Shown one piece after another: positions 1 through 6,921 of a DNA stretch of 14,409 nt. The position numbers and the translations under genes were made by a program. The stretch is from CAZEZY01 sp964516635 (GTDB lineage: Bacteria; Pseudomonadota; Gammaproteobacteria; Burkholderiales; Burkholderiaceae_C). Below the pieces are notes generated by a model. The model did no database searches and had not been told where the DNA came from. It was given only the letters and a program-made list of their open reading frames with translations. Every line of letters begins with the position of its first letter. Position 1 is the first letter of the stretch. The stretch is from assembly GCA_964516635.1 (NCBI GenBank), contig CAZEZY010000059.1:1-14409 (forward strand), in the 5' to 3' direction.

Positions 1-545
1 AAAAGAATCCCCCGCAAATCCTGATCGACTGCCATGGCGTGGGTTACGAGGTGGACGTGCCGATGAGCACGTTCTACCACCTCCCTGCCAGCGGCGAAAA
101 GGTGGCGTTGCTGACGCATTTCGTGGTGCGCGAGGACGCGCAAATCCTTTACGGTTTTGCCACGACTGCGGAACGCGAGGCCTTTCGGCAGTTGATCAAG
201 ATCACGGGCGTGGGGCCGCGCACGGCCCTGGGCATCTTGTCGGGCATGAGCGTCCAGGACCTGGCGCAGGCGGTCACCGCACAGGAAGTGGGACGGCTGG
301 TGAAGGTGCCGGGCATTGGCAAGAAAACCGCCGAGCGGCTGTTGCTGGAACTCAAGGGCAAGATCGGCGCCGACCTGGGGCCAGTGACTGGAGTGGTCCA
401 CAGCGATGCCCACCACGACATCCAGCAGGCGTTGCTGGCGCTCGGCTACAACGACAAGGAAGCCGCCGCAGCGCTCAAGGCCCTGCCGGCCGATGTGGGG
501 GTGAGCGAAGGCATCAAGGTGGCGTTGAAGGCGCTGGCGAAGTAA
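1..545 (+). CDS. ruvA: Holliday junction branch migration protein RuvA (5' truncated)
   Basis: RuvA forms a tetramer that binds the Holliday junction and loads the RuvB motor. The reading frame is open from base 3 to the TAA at 543-545. About 180 residues are visible, and by comparison with E. coli RuvA roughly 11 N-terminal codons lie before the window. Seen: the end of the OB-fold domain with VREDAQILYGF, which carries the acidic pin residues (E and D), then two helix-hairpin-helix motifs, ITGVGPRTALGIL and VPGIGKKTAERLL, then a small C-terminal domain ending ALKALAK that in this family contacts RuvB. A GTG at 39 is internal and not the start. ruvB follows after 24 bp on the same strand, the usual ruvAB order, so the two are likely co-transcribed. 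Confidence 0.97.
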   Translation, partial: KNPPQILIDCHGVGYEVDVPMSTFYHLPASGEKVALLTHFVVREDAQILYGFATTAEREAFRQLIKITGVGPRTALGILSGMSVQDLAQAVTAQEVGRLVKVPGIGKKTAERLLLELKGKIGADLGPVTGVVHSDAHHDIQQALLALGYNDKEAAAALKALPADVGVSEGIKVALKALAK

Positions 546-569
546 GGCTTGACTGCGTAAAAGGCATGT

Positions 570-1634
570 ATGGCGATAGAAACCGACGACTTTTCTCCGG
601 CACCCAAGCGCATGGTGTCGGCGGTCCCGGAAAGTGGCCGCGAAGAGGCCCTGGAGCGGGCCCTGCGCCCCAAGGGCCTGACCGAGTACGTGGGCCAGGC
701 CAAGGTGCGTGAGCAACTGGACATCTTCATCGGGGCGGCCAAGAAGCGCCAGGAGGCACTGGACCATGTGTTGCTGTTTGGCCCGCCGGGGCTGGGCAAA
801 ACCACGCTATCTCACATCATTGCGTACGAATTGGGCGTCAATTTGCGGCAAACCAGCGGTCCTGTACTGGAAAAGCCGAAAGACCTGGCGGCCTTGCTGA
901 CCAATCTGGAGCCCAACGATGTGCTCTTTATCGACGAAATCCACCGGCTCAGCCCGGTGGTGGAGGAAATCCTTTACCCTGCGCTGGAGGACTACCAGAT
1001 CGACATCATGATCGGCGAAGGGCCTGCGGCGCGCAGCATCAAGCTGGACCTGCAGCCCTTCACGCTGGTGGGCGCCACCACCCGAGCCGGGATGCTCACC
1101 AACCCGCTGCGCGATCGGTTTGGCATTGTGGGCCGATTGGAGTTTTACACGGCAGACGAACTGGCCAGCATCGTGCGCCGCAGTGCGGGCCTGCTGGCGG
1201 CCCCGGTCGAGCCGGAGGGGGCGTTCGAGATCGCCCGCCGTTCGCGCGGCACGCCCCGGATTGCCAATCGGCTGCTGCGCCGGGTGCGCGACTATGCGGA
1301 AGTCAAGGGCACGGGCACCATCACCCTGGAGATGGCGAACAAGGCCTTGGCAATGCTGGACGTGGACCCGCAGGGTTTTGACCTCATGGACCGCAAGCTC
1401 CTGGAAGCGGTGATCCACAAATTCGACGGTGGCCCGGTGGGGCTGGACAACATCGCGGCCAGCATCGGCGAAGAGCGCGACACCATCGAGGACGTGATCG
1501 AGCCCTATCTGATCCAGCAGGGCTACCTGCAGCGCACCCCGCGCGGGCGGGTGGCCACGCTGGCAGCATTTCGTCACCTGGGATTGCAGCCACCGCAGCG
1601 AGACACGGGCCTATTTGGTATTGACGCGGCCTGA
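570..1634 (+). CDS. ruvB: Holliday junction branch migration DNA helicase RuvB
   Basis: RuvB is the AAA+ hexameric motor that drives branch migration of Holliday junctions with RuvA and hands the junction to RuvC. The protein has 354 residues, a normal length. Visible motifs are Walker A GPPGLGKT (71-78), Walker B with DEIH (122-125), the RuvB-typical GATTRAG segment (168-174) and PLRDRFG (179-185), which contains the arginine finger region. The C-terminal winged helix includes GLDNIAASIGEERDTIEDV and the strongly conserved PYLIQQGYLQRTPRGR. The ATG at 570 is preceded by AAAAGG (559-564) at 5 nt, which supports this start over the out-of-frame ATG at 566. It ends 11 bp before the stop of the convergent phosphatase gene, with no hairpin terminator visible between them. 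Confidence 0.98.
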   Translation: MAIETDDFSPAPKRMVSAVPESGREEALERALRPKGLTEYVGQAKVREQLDIFIGAAKKRQEALDHVLLFGPPGLGKTTLSHIIAYELGVNLRQTSGPVLEKPKDLAALLTNLEPNDVLFIDEIHRLSPVVEEILYPALEDYQIDIMIGEGPAARSIKLDLQPFTLVGATTRAGMLTNPLRDRFGIVGRLEFYTADELASIVRRSAGLLAAPVEPEGAFEIARRSRGTPRIANRLLRRVRDYAEVKGTGTITLEMANKALAMLDVDPQGFDLMDRKLLEAVIHKFDGGPVGLDNIAASIGEERDTIEDVIEPYLIQQGYLQRTPRGRVATLAAFRHLGLQPPQRDTGLFGIDAA

Positions 1635-1645
1635 TGGGCTCCGAT

Positions 1646-2284
1646 TCAGGACAAGGTTTCGTCGCGGGCGCCCTCCTCCAGATGTGAAACATCCCCCCAA
1701 CCCACGAGCGACAAGCCTTCAGGGGTCCACAGCACGCGGTTGATGCCGGCATTGGCCAGTGCCCAGCTTCGTGGGGCCTGCAGGTCGACCCGGGCGGCGG
1801 CCCGGTAGAGGATGTCGAGCACGCCGCCGTGGGCCACGATCACGATCTGTTCACCCACATGCCGGGCAGCCAGTTCCTGAAACGCCTGTTCGACCCGTTC
1901 ACGCAGAGCCAGCAGCGATTCGCCACCTGGTGGCGCAAAATCGGGCACTCGCCGTCGCCAGGCATCGGTGACATCGGGCCGCCGGGTTTCCAGATCGGTC
2001 CAGGTGCTGCCCTGGCATTCACCGAAATGGCGCTCGCGCAGGCCGGTATGGTGGTTCAGTTCCAGCCCCTGTGCCTGAGCGATCGCCAACGCCGTCTGAG
2101 CAGCCCGTTTCAGATCGCTCGAATAGACGGCAGCGATGGTCTCGCTTCGAAGCGCCTCGGCGGTACGAGTGGCCTGCCAGAGTCCGGTATCGTTGAGTGG
2201 AATATCCAGTTGCCCCTGAATGCGGGCGTCCTTGTTCCAGGCGGTTTCGCCGTGCCGTATGGCGAGGATGCGGGTGCAATGCAA
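1646..2284 (-). CDS. Histidine phosphatase family protein (phosphoglycerate mutase-like)
   Basis: A 212-residue branch-2-like histidine phosphatase fold of the cofactor-independent GpmB/CobC type. The catalytic RHGET motif is at 10-14 (phospho-acceptor H11), the general acid region LRERHFGE holds E84, and the second catalytic histidine is H152 in VAHGGVLD. R60 in SDLKRAAQTA fits the phosphate pocket. Substrate cannot be told from sequence. Family members include alpha-ribazole phosphatases, sugar-phosphate phosphatases and true mutases, and no cobalamin genes are nearby. The start is TTG at 2284: no ATG exists between it and the upstream stop, and the message carries GGAG 8 nt before it. It runs divergently from cheV, 91 bp away, and convergently to ruvB. 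Confidence 0.9.
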   Translation of the reverse strand: MHCTRILAIRHGETAWNKDARIQGQLDIPLNDTGLWQATRTAEALRSETIAAVYSSDLKRAAQTALAIAQAQGLELNHHTGLRERHFGECQGSTWTDLETRRPDVTDAWRRRVPDFAPPGGESLLALRERVEQAFQELAARHVGEQIVIVAHGGVLDILYRAAARVDLQAPRSWALANAGINRVLWTPEGLSLVGWGDVSHLEEGARDETLS

Positions 2285-2292
2285 GCGGTCTT

Positions 2293-2296
2293 CTCC
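2293..2296 (-). promoter_or_regulatory. Shine-Dalgarno GGAG that decides a TTG start
   Basis: On the minus strand GGAG lies 8 nt upstream of the TTG at 2284, a good position for a ribosome binding site. Together with the absence of an in-frame ATG, it makes TTG the best start for the histidine phosphatase. Confidence 0.6.
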
Positions 2297-2375
2297 GGTG
2301 GTTGCTGTGAAAGCAGGGGTATCGTCCTAGAATGGTAACGACAGGGCCCGATTGCCGTGGCTGACAGGACTCTTC

Positions 2376-3356
2376 ATGAACCGTTCCTCCATTCAGAAAG
2401 ACATCGACGAGCGGACCAATCTCACCGGTTCCAACAAGTTCGAGATGCTCCTGTTCCGTCTCGGCGATGCGTCTGGCAGCAACCGATCCGAACTCTTCGG
2501 CATCAACGTGTTCAAGATCCGGGAAATCGTTGCCATGCCGGAAGTGACGGCCATGGCAGGTGCGCCGCAACACGTTCTGGGTGTGATCAATTTGCGGGGC
2601 CAGGTGATTCCGGTCATTGATCTGCCAGCCGTGGTGGGTTGCACACCCCGAACCGGCCTCAACATCATGCTCGTGACCGAATACGCAAGAACCACGCAGG
2701 CCTTTGCGGCCGAGTCGGTCGAAGACATCGTACGGCTGGACTGGAACCAGATCCTGTCGGCCGATGAAGCGATGGCCAGGGGCTATGTGACCAGCATCGC
2801 CCGGCTCGATGGTGACAGGAACGCCACCCGGCTCGCACAGATCCTGGACGTGGAGTCCATCTTGCAGCGCATATTGCCCAGCCCCGAAGTGGATGTGAAA
2901 TCGCATTCGGTTGGACCGGAGGTGTCGATCAAGGAGGGATCGATCGTGATTGCTGCCGACGACTCGTTTGTCGCTCGCAGCATGATCGCGCAGGAACTCA
3001 AGGCCTTGAATCTGCCGTTCGAAATGCACAAGACCGGCCAGGAGGCATGGCATCGACTCCGGGCCCTGGCGGCGGAATGCCAGTCCAAGGGGATACCCAT
3101 ACACGACCGAGTGGCGGTCGTGCTGACCGATCTGGAAATGCCTGAAATGGATGGCTTCACGCTGACTCGCCACATCAAGAAAGACGTGTCCCTGCGTGGG
3201 GTGCCGGTGGTGATCCATTCGTCCTTGACGGGCGATACCAATGAAAACCACGTGAAAAGTGCAGGTGCCGATGCCTACGTGCCCAAGTTCGCCGCCAGGC
3301 AACTCGCTGACGTGTTGCGTCAGGTGCTTTCTCGCAACGATTCCGTCATGGTCTGA
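2376..3356 (+). CDS. cheV: Chemotaxis protein CheV (CheW domain plus receiver domain)
   Basis: CheV couples chemoreceptor arrays to the kinase CheA and can be phosphorylated on its receiver domain, tuning adaptation. The protein has 326 residues from the ATG at 2376, preceded by AGGA (2366-2369) at 6 nt. A longer in-frame TTG start at 2352 adds eight residues without homology. The CheW-like domain spans about 20-165, with FGINVFKIREI and INLRGQVIPVIDL typical of CheW scaffolds. The receiver spans about 187-320. Its acid pocket is D195/D196, the phospho-acceptor D252 lies in LTDLEMPEMDG, the hydroxyl residue is S282, and the conserved lysine is K304. All spacings match CheY (D57/T87/K109). No other chemotaxis or flagellar gene is in the window, so this is an orphan cheV acting with partners encoded elsewhere. 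Confidence 0.96.
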   Translation: MNRSSIQKDIDERTNLTGSNKFEMLLFRLGDASGSNRSELFGINVFKIREIVAMPEVTAMAGAPQHVLGVINLRGQVIPVIDLPAVVGCTPRTGLNIMLVTEYARTTQAFAAESVEDIVRLDWNQILSADEAMARGYVTSIARLDGDRNATRLAQILDVESILQRILPSPEVDVKSHSVGPEVSIKEGSIVIAADDSFVARSMIAQELKALNLPFEMHKTGQEAWHRLRALAAECQSKGIPIHDRVAVVLTDLEMPEMDGFTLTRHIKKDVSLRGVPVVIHSSLTGDTNENHVKSAGADAYVPKFAARQLADVLRQVLSRNDSVMV

Positions 3357-3371
3357 CCCCGTTTCTCGCAC

Positions 3372-4337
3372 TCACAGTGACAGGGAGATGACCTGTTCAG
3401 CGGTTCGGGTGTCGCTCGCTGGCAAGGGCTCTGCATCAAATGCGGTGTCGCCGTTTTCGTCGGCCAGGCCAGTGGTCTGGAGTGTCTCGAACGGAAACAG
3501 CTGGCGGTCCATGAGGTGGCTGGGCACCACGTTCTGTAGCGCCTTGAGCATGTTGTCGAGTCGGCCTGGGAATTTCTTGTCCCATTCGCGCAGCAGGTTG
3601 CCCACCTGCACTCGCTGCAGGTTGTCCTGGCTCCCGCACAGGGTACAAGGGATGATGGGGTAGGCCTGCACCTGCGCCCACCGGATGATGTCTTTTTCGG
3701 CCACATAGGCCAGCGGGCGGATGACCATGAACTCGCCGTTGTCACTCACCAGTTTGGCAGGCATGCCCTTGAGCTTGGCTCCGAAGAACATGTTCAGGAA
3801 CAGGGTCTGCAGCATGTCATCGCGGTGGTGGCCCAGCGCGATCTTGTTGCAACCCAGCTCTCGTGCCACCCGGTACAGAATGCCTCGGCGCAACCGGCTG
3901 CACAGGCTGCACATGGTCTTGCCCTCGGGAATCACCTTCTTCACCACGCTGTAGGTGTCCTGCGTCTCGATGTGGAAGGGGATACCCAGTTTCCCGAGGT
4001 ACTCGGGCAGCACGTGTGCCGGAAAGCCCGGCTGCTTCTGGTCGAGGTTGACGGCCACCAGCTCGAAGTCGATGGGCGCGCGCTGCTTGAGCTTCATCAG
4101 GATGTCGAGCAGCGTGTAGCTGTCCTTGCCGCCCGACAGGCAGACCATGACCTTGTCGCCTGCCTGGATCATCTGGTAGTCATTGATGGCTTCGCCGACT
4201 TGACGGCACAGGCGTTTTTCGAGCTTGTGGTCTTCGCGCTCGATCTTCAGGGCCTTGCTGGTATCCGGGGTGGCGTGTTCAGGGGTTTCGTCGGTCATGT
4301 CGGATGCGTCGGTCAGGTTGAGCGCGGGAGTCACCAT
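3372..4337 (-). CDS. ttcA: tRNA 2-thiocytidine(32) synthetase TtcA
   Basis: TtcA thiolates cytidine 32 in the anticodon loop of some tRNAs, using ATP and an iron-sulfur cluster. The 321-residue protein has the PP-loop SGGKDS (68-73) and the paired cysteine motifs CSLC (143-146) and CTLC (231-234) that hold the cluster. It also has the conserved KIEREDHKLEKRLCRQ entry segment and GHHRDDMLQTLFLNMFF. I chose the ATG at 4337. It overlaps the folB stop as ATGGTGA and has GGAAAG (4344-4349) 6 nt upstream. An ATG at 4298 would give 308 residues, nearer the E. coli length, but has no ribosome binding site. The overlap implies translational coupling to folB. The gene ends 15 bp from the convergent cheV stop. 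Confidence 0.96.
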   Translation of the reverse strand: MVTPALNLTDASDMTDETPEHATPDTSKALKIEREDHKLEKRLCRQVGEAINDYQMIQAGDKVMVCLSGGKDSYTLLDILMKLKQRAPIDFELVAVNLDQKQPGFPAHVLPEYLGKLGIPFHIETQDTYSVVKKVIPEGKTMCSLCSRLRRGILYRVARELGCNKIALGHHRDDMLQTLFLNMFFGAKLKGMPAKLVSDNGEFMVIRPLAYVAEKDIIRWAQVQAYPIIPCTLCGSQDNLQRVQVGNLLREWDKKFPGRLDNMLKALQNVVPSHLMDRQLFPFETLQTTGLADENGDTAFDAEPLPASDTRTAEQVISLSL

Positions 4338-4741
4338 TGGCCACTTTCCATGCGGATGGCCACTTCGCAGTCGTCGAAGATTTCCAGCTTGGCGATCTTC
4401 ACCCGCACACCGATGACACCTGGCAACTGCATGAGGCGATGAGCCAGCTTCCCAATCAGACTTTCCAGCAGGTTCACGTGTTCCGCGGTGCATTCGTCGA
4501 TGATGATCTGGCGCACCTTGCGATAGTCGAGAACGTGGCTGATGTCGTCGTCGTGCGGGATCAGGGGTTGGGTGCCCTGATTCAGTTCGGCATCGACCTG
4601 GATGGGCTGAGGGCCGGTTTTCTCGTGATCCAGAATCCCGAGGTTGGCATCGAAACGCAGGCCGGTGAGGGTCAGGATCTGTGTGCCTGCGCCGCTGTGC
4701 AGGCCACGCAGGGCATAGGGGTGTGACATGGAGGCGCTCAT
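4331..4741 (-). CDS. folB: Dihydroneopterin aldolase FolB
   Basis: FolB cleaves 7,8-dihydroneopterin to 6-hydroxymethyl-dihydropterin and glycolaldehyde in folate synthesis. The 136-residue protein has the family pattern: the entry strand ILTLTGLRFDANLGILDHEK (E40 matching the conserved active-site Glu), the DYRKVRQII segment, LLESLIGKLA (E93) and the strand VRVKIAKLEI (K118 matching the conserved lysine). The usual Lys-Pro after this strand is Lys-Leu here. The first about 20 residues are an extension. The start could be the ATG at 4741 or the ATG at 4729; neither has a good Shine-Dalgarno. It lies between the FolM-like SDR (29 bp upstream) and ttcA (overlapping), in a probable three-gene operon. 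Confidence 0.9.
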   Translation of the reverse strand: MSASMSHPYALRGLHSGAGTQILTLTGLRFDANLGILDHEKTGPQPIQVDAELNQGTQPLIPHDDDISHVLDYRKVRQIIIDECTAEHVNLLESLIGKLAHRLMQLPGVIGVRVKIAKLEIFDDCEVAIRMESGQW

Positions 4742-4770
4742 GGGGGTGACAGGATCGAAACGGCGAGGGC

Positions 4771-5550
4771 TTACATGAGTGAAAAGTCACGCTCGAAGCG
4801 CATGAGATGCTGACCGCCATCGACCAGCAGCGTGGTCCCGGTGATCGAAGGGTTGTCCAGTGCAAAGCGCACAGTGGCTGCGACATCCTGAGGCGTGGAT
4901 GATCGGCCCAGTGGTGACTGGCGGTGCAGTTCACGGAATTTGTCGTCACTGAGCATGTGGCTGGTCAGTGTCAGGCCAGGGGCCACACCGACCACCCTCA
5001 CGCTCGGCGCGAGCGCCATGGCCAGCATGGTGCTGGCCGCTTCCAGGGCGGCCTTGGAGAGGGTGTAGCTGAAAAAGTCGGGATTCATGTTCCAGAGCTT
5101 CTGGTCCAGCAGATTCACCACCGTTCCAGCGCAAGCCTGTCCAGGGCAGCGTTCCTGCAGATGCGCATGGAGCGCCTGCGCCAGCACGATGGCGGCCCCG
5201 GTATTGGCATGCAGGTGCGTGTCCATGGCAGCAAAACCGAAAGTCTGCGCGCTGTCGTGCTCAAAGGTGGAGGCACTGTTGACCACGGCGTTGAGCTGGC
5301 CGAATCGCCGGATGACGGCTGGCGTCAGCGCACGGCAATCGGTCTCCAGGCTCAAATCGCCACCGAAGGCATGGCTGTCCACCCCGAAAGCGCGGCAGTC
5401 ATCGACGGTCTGCTGCGCTTCGCTCATCGAATGACGGTAATGAACGGCCACCTGCCATCCCGCCTGGGCCAGGCACAGCGCGATTTCTCTTCCCAGTCGC
5501 TTGGCGGCACCGGTGACGAGGACCACGGGTTTCGGGGATTCAGGTGGCAT
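4771..5550 (-). CDS. SDR oxidoreductase, pteridine reductase / FolM-like
   Basis: A short-chain dehydrogenase of 259 residues from the ATG at 5550. The NADP-binding motif TGAAKRLG begins at residue 13, followed by NSAS (the NAG position) and a YTLSK catalytic pair (Y162, K166). The usual catalytic Ser strand reads NLLDQKLW, with Asp (D149) in place of Ser. This Asp substitution is characteristic of pteridine reductases (PTR1) and dihydromonapterin reductase FolM, and the AVHY segment after strand 2 also fits. Position beside folB supports a pterin or folate role: probably reduction of dihydropterin, dihydromonapterin or dihydrofolate. No thyA or folA is visible for context. An in-frame TTG at 5559 adds three residues. 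There is no clear Shine-Dalgarno. The start codon overlaps that of the divergent methyltransferase gene. Confidence 0.85.
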   Translation of the reverse strand: MPPESPKPVVLVTGAAKRLGREIALCLAQAGWQVAVHYRHSMSEAQQTVDDCRAFGVDSHAFGGDLSLETDCRALTPAVIRRFGQLNAVVNSASTFEHDSAQTFGFAAMDTHLHANTGAAIVLAQALHAHLQERCPGQACAGTVVNLLDQKLWNMNPDFFSYTLSKAALEAASTMLAMALAPSVRVVGVAPGLTLTSHMLSDDKFRELHRQSPLGRSSTPQDVAATVRFALDNPSITGTTLLVDGGQHLMRFERDFSLM

Positions 5551-6715
5551 GAAGGACAATTCGTGGGTGAATACAAAAGACGAAATTTTACCGGCCCCCC
5601 CCGAATCCGGGGTCAGCGAACTGCTGGAGCAGATCGTCCGTGCCTGTCAGGATGCCGGGGGCTGGTTGCCCTTTGACCGATTCATGGCCCTGGCCCTCTA
5701 TGCCCCGGGTCTGGGGTATTACGCCAATGGACTCGTGAAGTTGGGTGCCATGCCCACCAGTGGCAGCGATTTCGTGACGGCTCCGGAATTGTCGCCCTGG
5801 TTTGGTCGCACATTGGGTCGGCAGGTGGCCCAGGCCCTCAAAGCCACGAATACCGATGAAGTCTGGGAATTCGGTGCGGGCAGTGGTGCACTGGCCGATC
5901 AGGTGCTGTCCTGGCTCGGCTCCGAAGGCATCACGCTGCGGCGATACACGATTGTGGATGTGTCGGGTGTGTTGCGCGATCGGCAGCAGAGGCGTCTGCA
6001 GCCCTGGGGCGATCTCGTGCAATGGGCATCGAGCCTGCCAGCGCAAATGCAGGGTGTGGTGTTGGGCAATGAGGTGCTCGACGCGATGCCGGTGAAGCTG
6101 CTGAGGCGCGTGAATGGATCCTGGCACGAGCGCGGGGTCGTGGCTCATGAGTCACCTGATGGCCGAATGGTTCTGGCTTGGGAGGACCGGCCCACCACCC
6201 TGCGTCCGCCAGTCGAGGTGCCAGGCCGTCATGATTACCAGACCGAAATCCATCCACAGGCAGAGGCCTTTGTCCGCACTCTGGCAGACCGCTGGCACCG
6301 GGGGGCTGGCTTCCTGATCGATTACGGTTTTCCCGAAAGCGAGTTCTACCATCCGCAGCGGCACATGGGCACCCTCATGTGTCACAGGGGGCATTTGAGC
6401 GATCCAGACCCTCTGAGCGAGGTCGGCCTCAAAGACATCACTTCGCACGTGAACTTCACCGGTGTGGCACTGGCCGCGCAGGAGGCGGGCCTGCAGGTCA
6501 TGGGATACACCAGCCAAGGCCGTTTTCTCTTGAATGCCGGATTGCTGGAACTGGCCGGGCAGGCCGGCTTGGCAGAGCGTTCGGGCCTGTTGCATCTGGT
6601 CAACGAACACGAGATGGGCGAACTGTTCAAGGTCCTGGCATTGGCGCCGGTTTCCAGCGCTGAGGGCTGGTTGCCCATCGGATGTGTCCAGGGTGACCGC
6701 ACGCACACCCTATGA
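5549..6715 (+). CDS. Class I SAM-dependent methyltransferase, NDUFAF7/MidA-like (DUF185, COG1565)
   Basis: The 388-residue protein matches the NDUFAF7/MidA family, whose mitochondrial member methylates an arginine in complex I subunit NDUFS2. Bacterial substrates are mostly unknown. Seen: the entry region DRFMALALYAPGLGYYANG, the domain-typical SGSDFVTAPELSPWFGRTLG, SAM motif I EFGAGSG (107-113), GNEVLDAMPV (173-182), IDYGFPESEFYHP (257-269) and DITSHVNFTG (296-305), all hallmarks of this family. The start is uncertain. ATG at 5549 has only a weak AGG upstream; GTG at 5567 has GAAGGA 10 nt upstream and would give 382 residues. A run of eight cytosines (5595-5602) falls at codons 16-18. The DUF2905 gene follows after 10 bp with its own ribosome binding site, so the two likely form an operon. 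Confidence 0.9.
   Translation: MKDNSWVNTKDEILPAPPESGVSELLEQIVRACQDAGGWLPFDRFMALALYAPGLGYYANGLVKLGAMPTSGSDFVTAPELSPWFGRTLGRQVAQALKATNTDEVWEFGAGSGALADQVLSWLGSEGITLRRYTIVDVSGVLRDRQQRRLQPWGDLVQWASSLPAQMQGVVLGNEVLDAMPVKLLRRVNGSWHERGVVAHESPDGRMVLAWEDRPTTLRPPVEVPGRHDYQTEIHPQAEAFVRTLADRWHRGAGFLIDYGFPESEFYHPQRHMGTLMCHRGHLSDPDPLSEVGLKDITSHVNFTGVALAAQEAGLQVMGYTSQGRFLLNAGLLELAGQAGLAERSGLLHLVNEHEMGELFKVLALAPVSSAEGWLPIGCVQGDRTHTL
5585..5590 (-). promoter_or_regulatory. Weak candidate -10 for the FolM-like SDR gene
   Basis: On the minus strand TAAAAT matches TATAAT at five of six bases. It lies in the only strongly AT-rich patch nearby (5570-5590, 17 of 21 A/T), about 35 bp before the SDR start and inside the methyltransferase coding region. 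No convincing -35 element is seen at 16-18 bp, so this is a weak call. Confidence 0.25.
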
Positions 6716-6719
6716 AAGG
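6714..6719 (+). promoter_or_regulatory. Shine-Dalgarno for the DUF2905 gene
   Basis: GAAAGG overlaps the TGA stop of the methyltransferase gene (6713-6715) and sits 6 nt before the ATG at 6726. It supports a separate short gene rather than a continuation of the upstream frame. Confidence 0.6.
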
Positions 6720-6725
6720 CCCGTC

Positions 6726-6920
6726 ATGATTCGCTGGATGGTGATCATCTTTCTGGCTTTGCTGGTGATCAGCTGGTTCACCCCACTGCTTCAGAAGATG
6801 GGGTTTGGCAAGCTGCCTGGAGACTTCCGTTTTCGCGCCTTCGGCCGTGACTGGTTTCTCCCCGTGACCACCACGATGCTGCTGAGCATGGTGGCCAGCG
6901 CCATCGGATACCTGATCTGA
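6726..6920 (+). CDS. DUF2905 family small membrane protein
   Basis: A 64-residue protein resembling the DUF2905 family, a group of short bacterial membrane proteins without known function. It has an N-terminal hydrophobic helix (about 3-20, IRWMVIIFLALLVISWF), a conserved central loop KLPGDFRFRAFGRDWFLPV, and a second hydrophobic segment (about 45-63). Both ends are probably embedded, making a two-helix hairpin. The GDFRF..G..WF.P pattern is what identifies the family. A ribosome binding site (GAAAGG) lies in the end of the methyltransferase gene 10 bp upstream, so expression is probably coupled. The longer open frame upstream is only the methyltransferase gene read in another phase. The stop codon is a single base away from the stop of the convergent cca. 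Confidence 0.85.
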   Translation: MIRWMVIIFLALLVISWFTPLLQKMGFGKLPGDFRFRAFGRDWFLPVTTTMLLSMVASAIGYLI

Positions 6921-6921
6921 G

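Noticed and set aside
807..1577. 256-codon frame antisense to ruvB, and a 250-codon frame at 4924-5676 antisense to the SDR gene
   Set aside because: No domain resemblance, and both lie wholly over strongly conserved genes.
1646..2284. SixA-type phosphohistidine phosphatase acting on chemotaxis signalling next to cheV
   Set aside because: The protein is longer than SixA and resembles the GpmB/CobC group; adjacency to cheV is only divergent.
2302..2333. Possible cheV promoter with TAGAAT (2328-2333)
   Set aside because: The only -35-like match, TTGCTG, is 20 bp away, and no sigma-28 (flagellar) pattern is present; too weak to list.
2019..3371. A 450-codon open frame antisense to cheV and the phosphatase gene
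   Set aside because: Its product has no recognisable domain and is rich in His, Arg and Gly, as expected of a GC-rich antisense frame; CheV and the phosphatase explain the region.
3372..3380. TCACAGTGA palindrome at the end of ttcA
   Set aside because: Short arms within the stop region and no T tract; likely chance.
4338..4949. Extension of the ttcA frame upstream for about 200 codons
   Set aside because: It runs through folB and the SDR gene in another phase and shows no homology; TtcA begins at 4337 or 4298.
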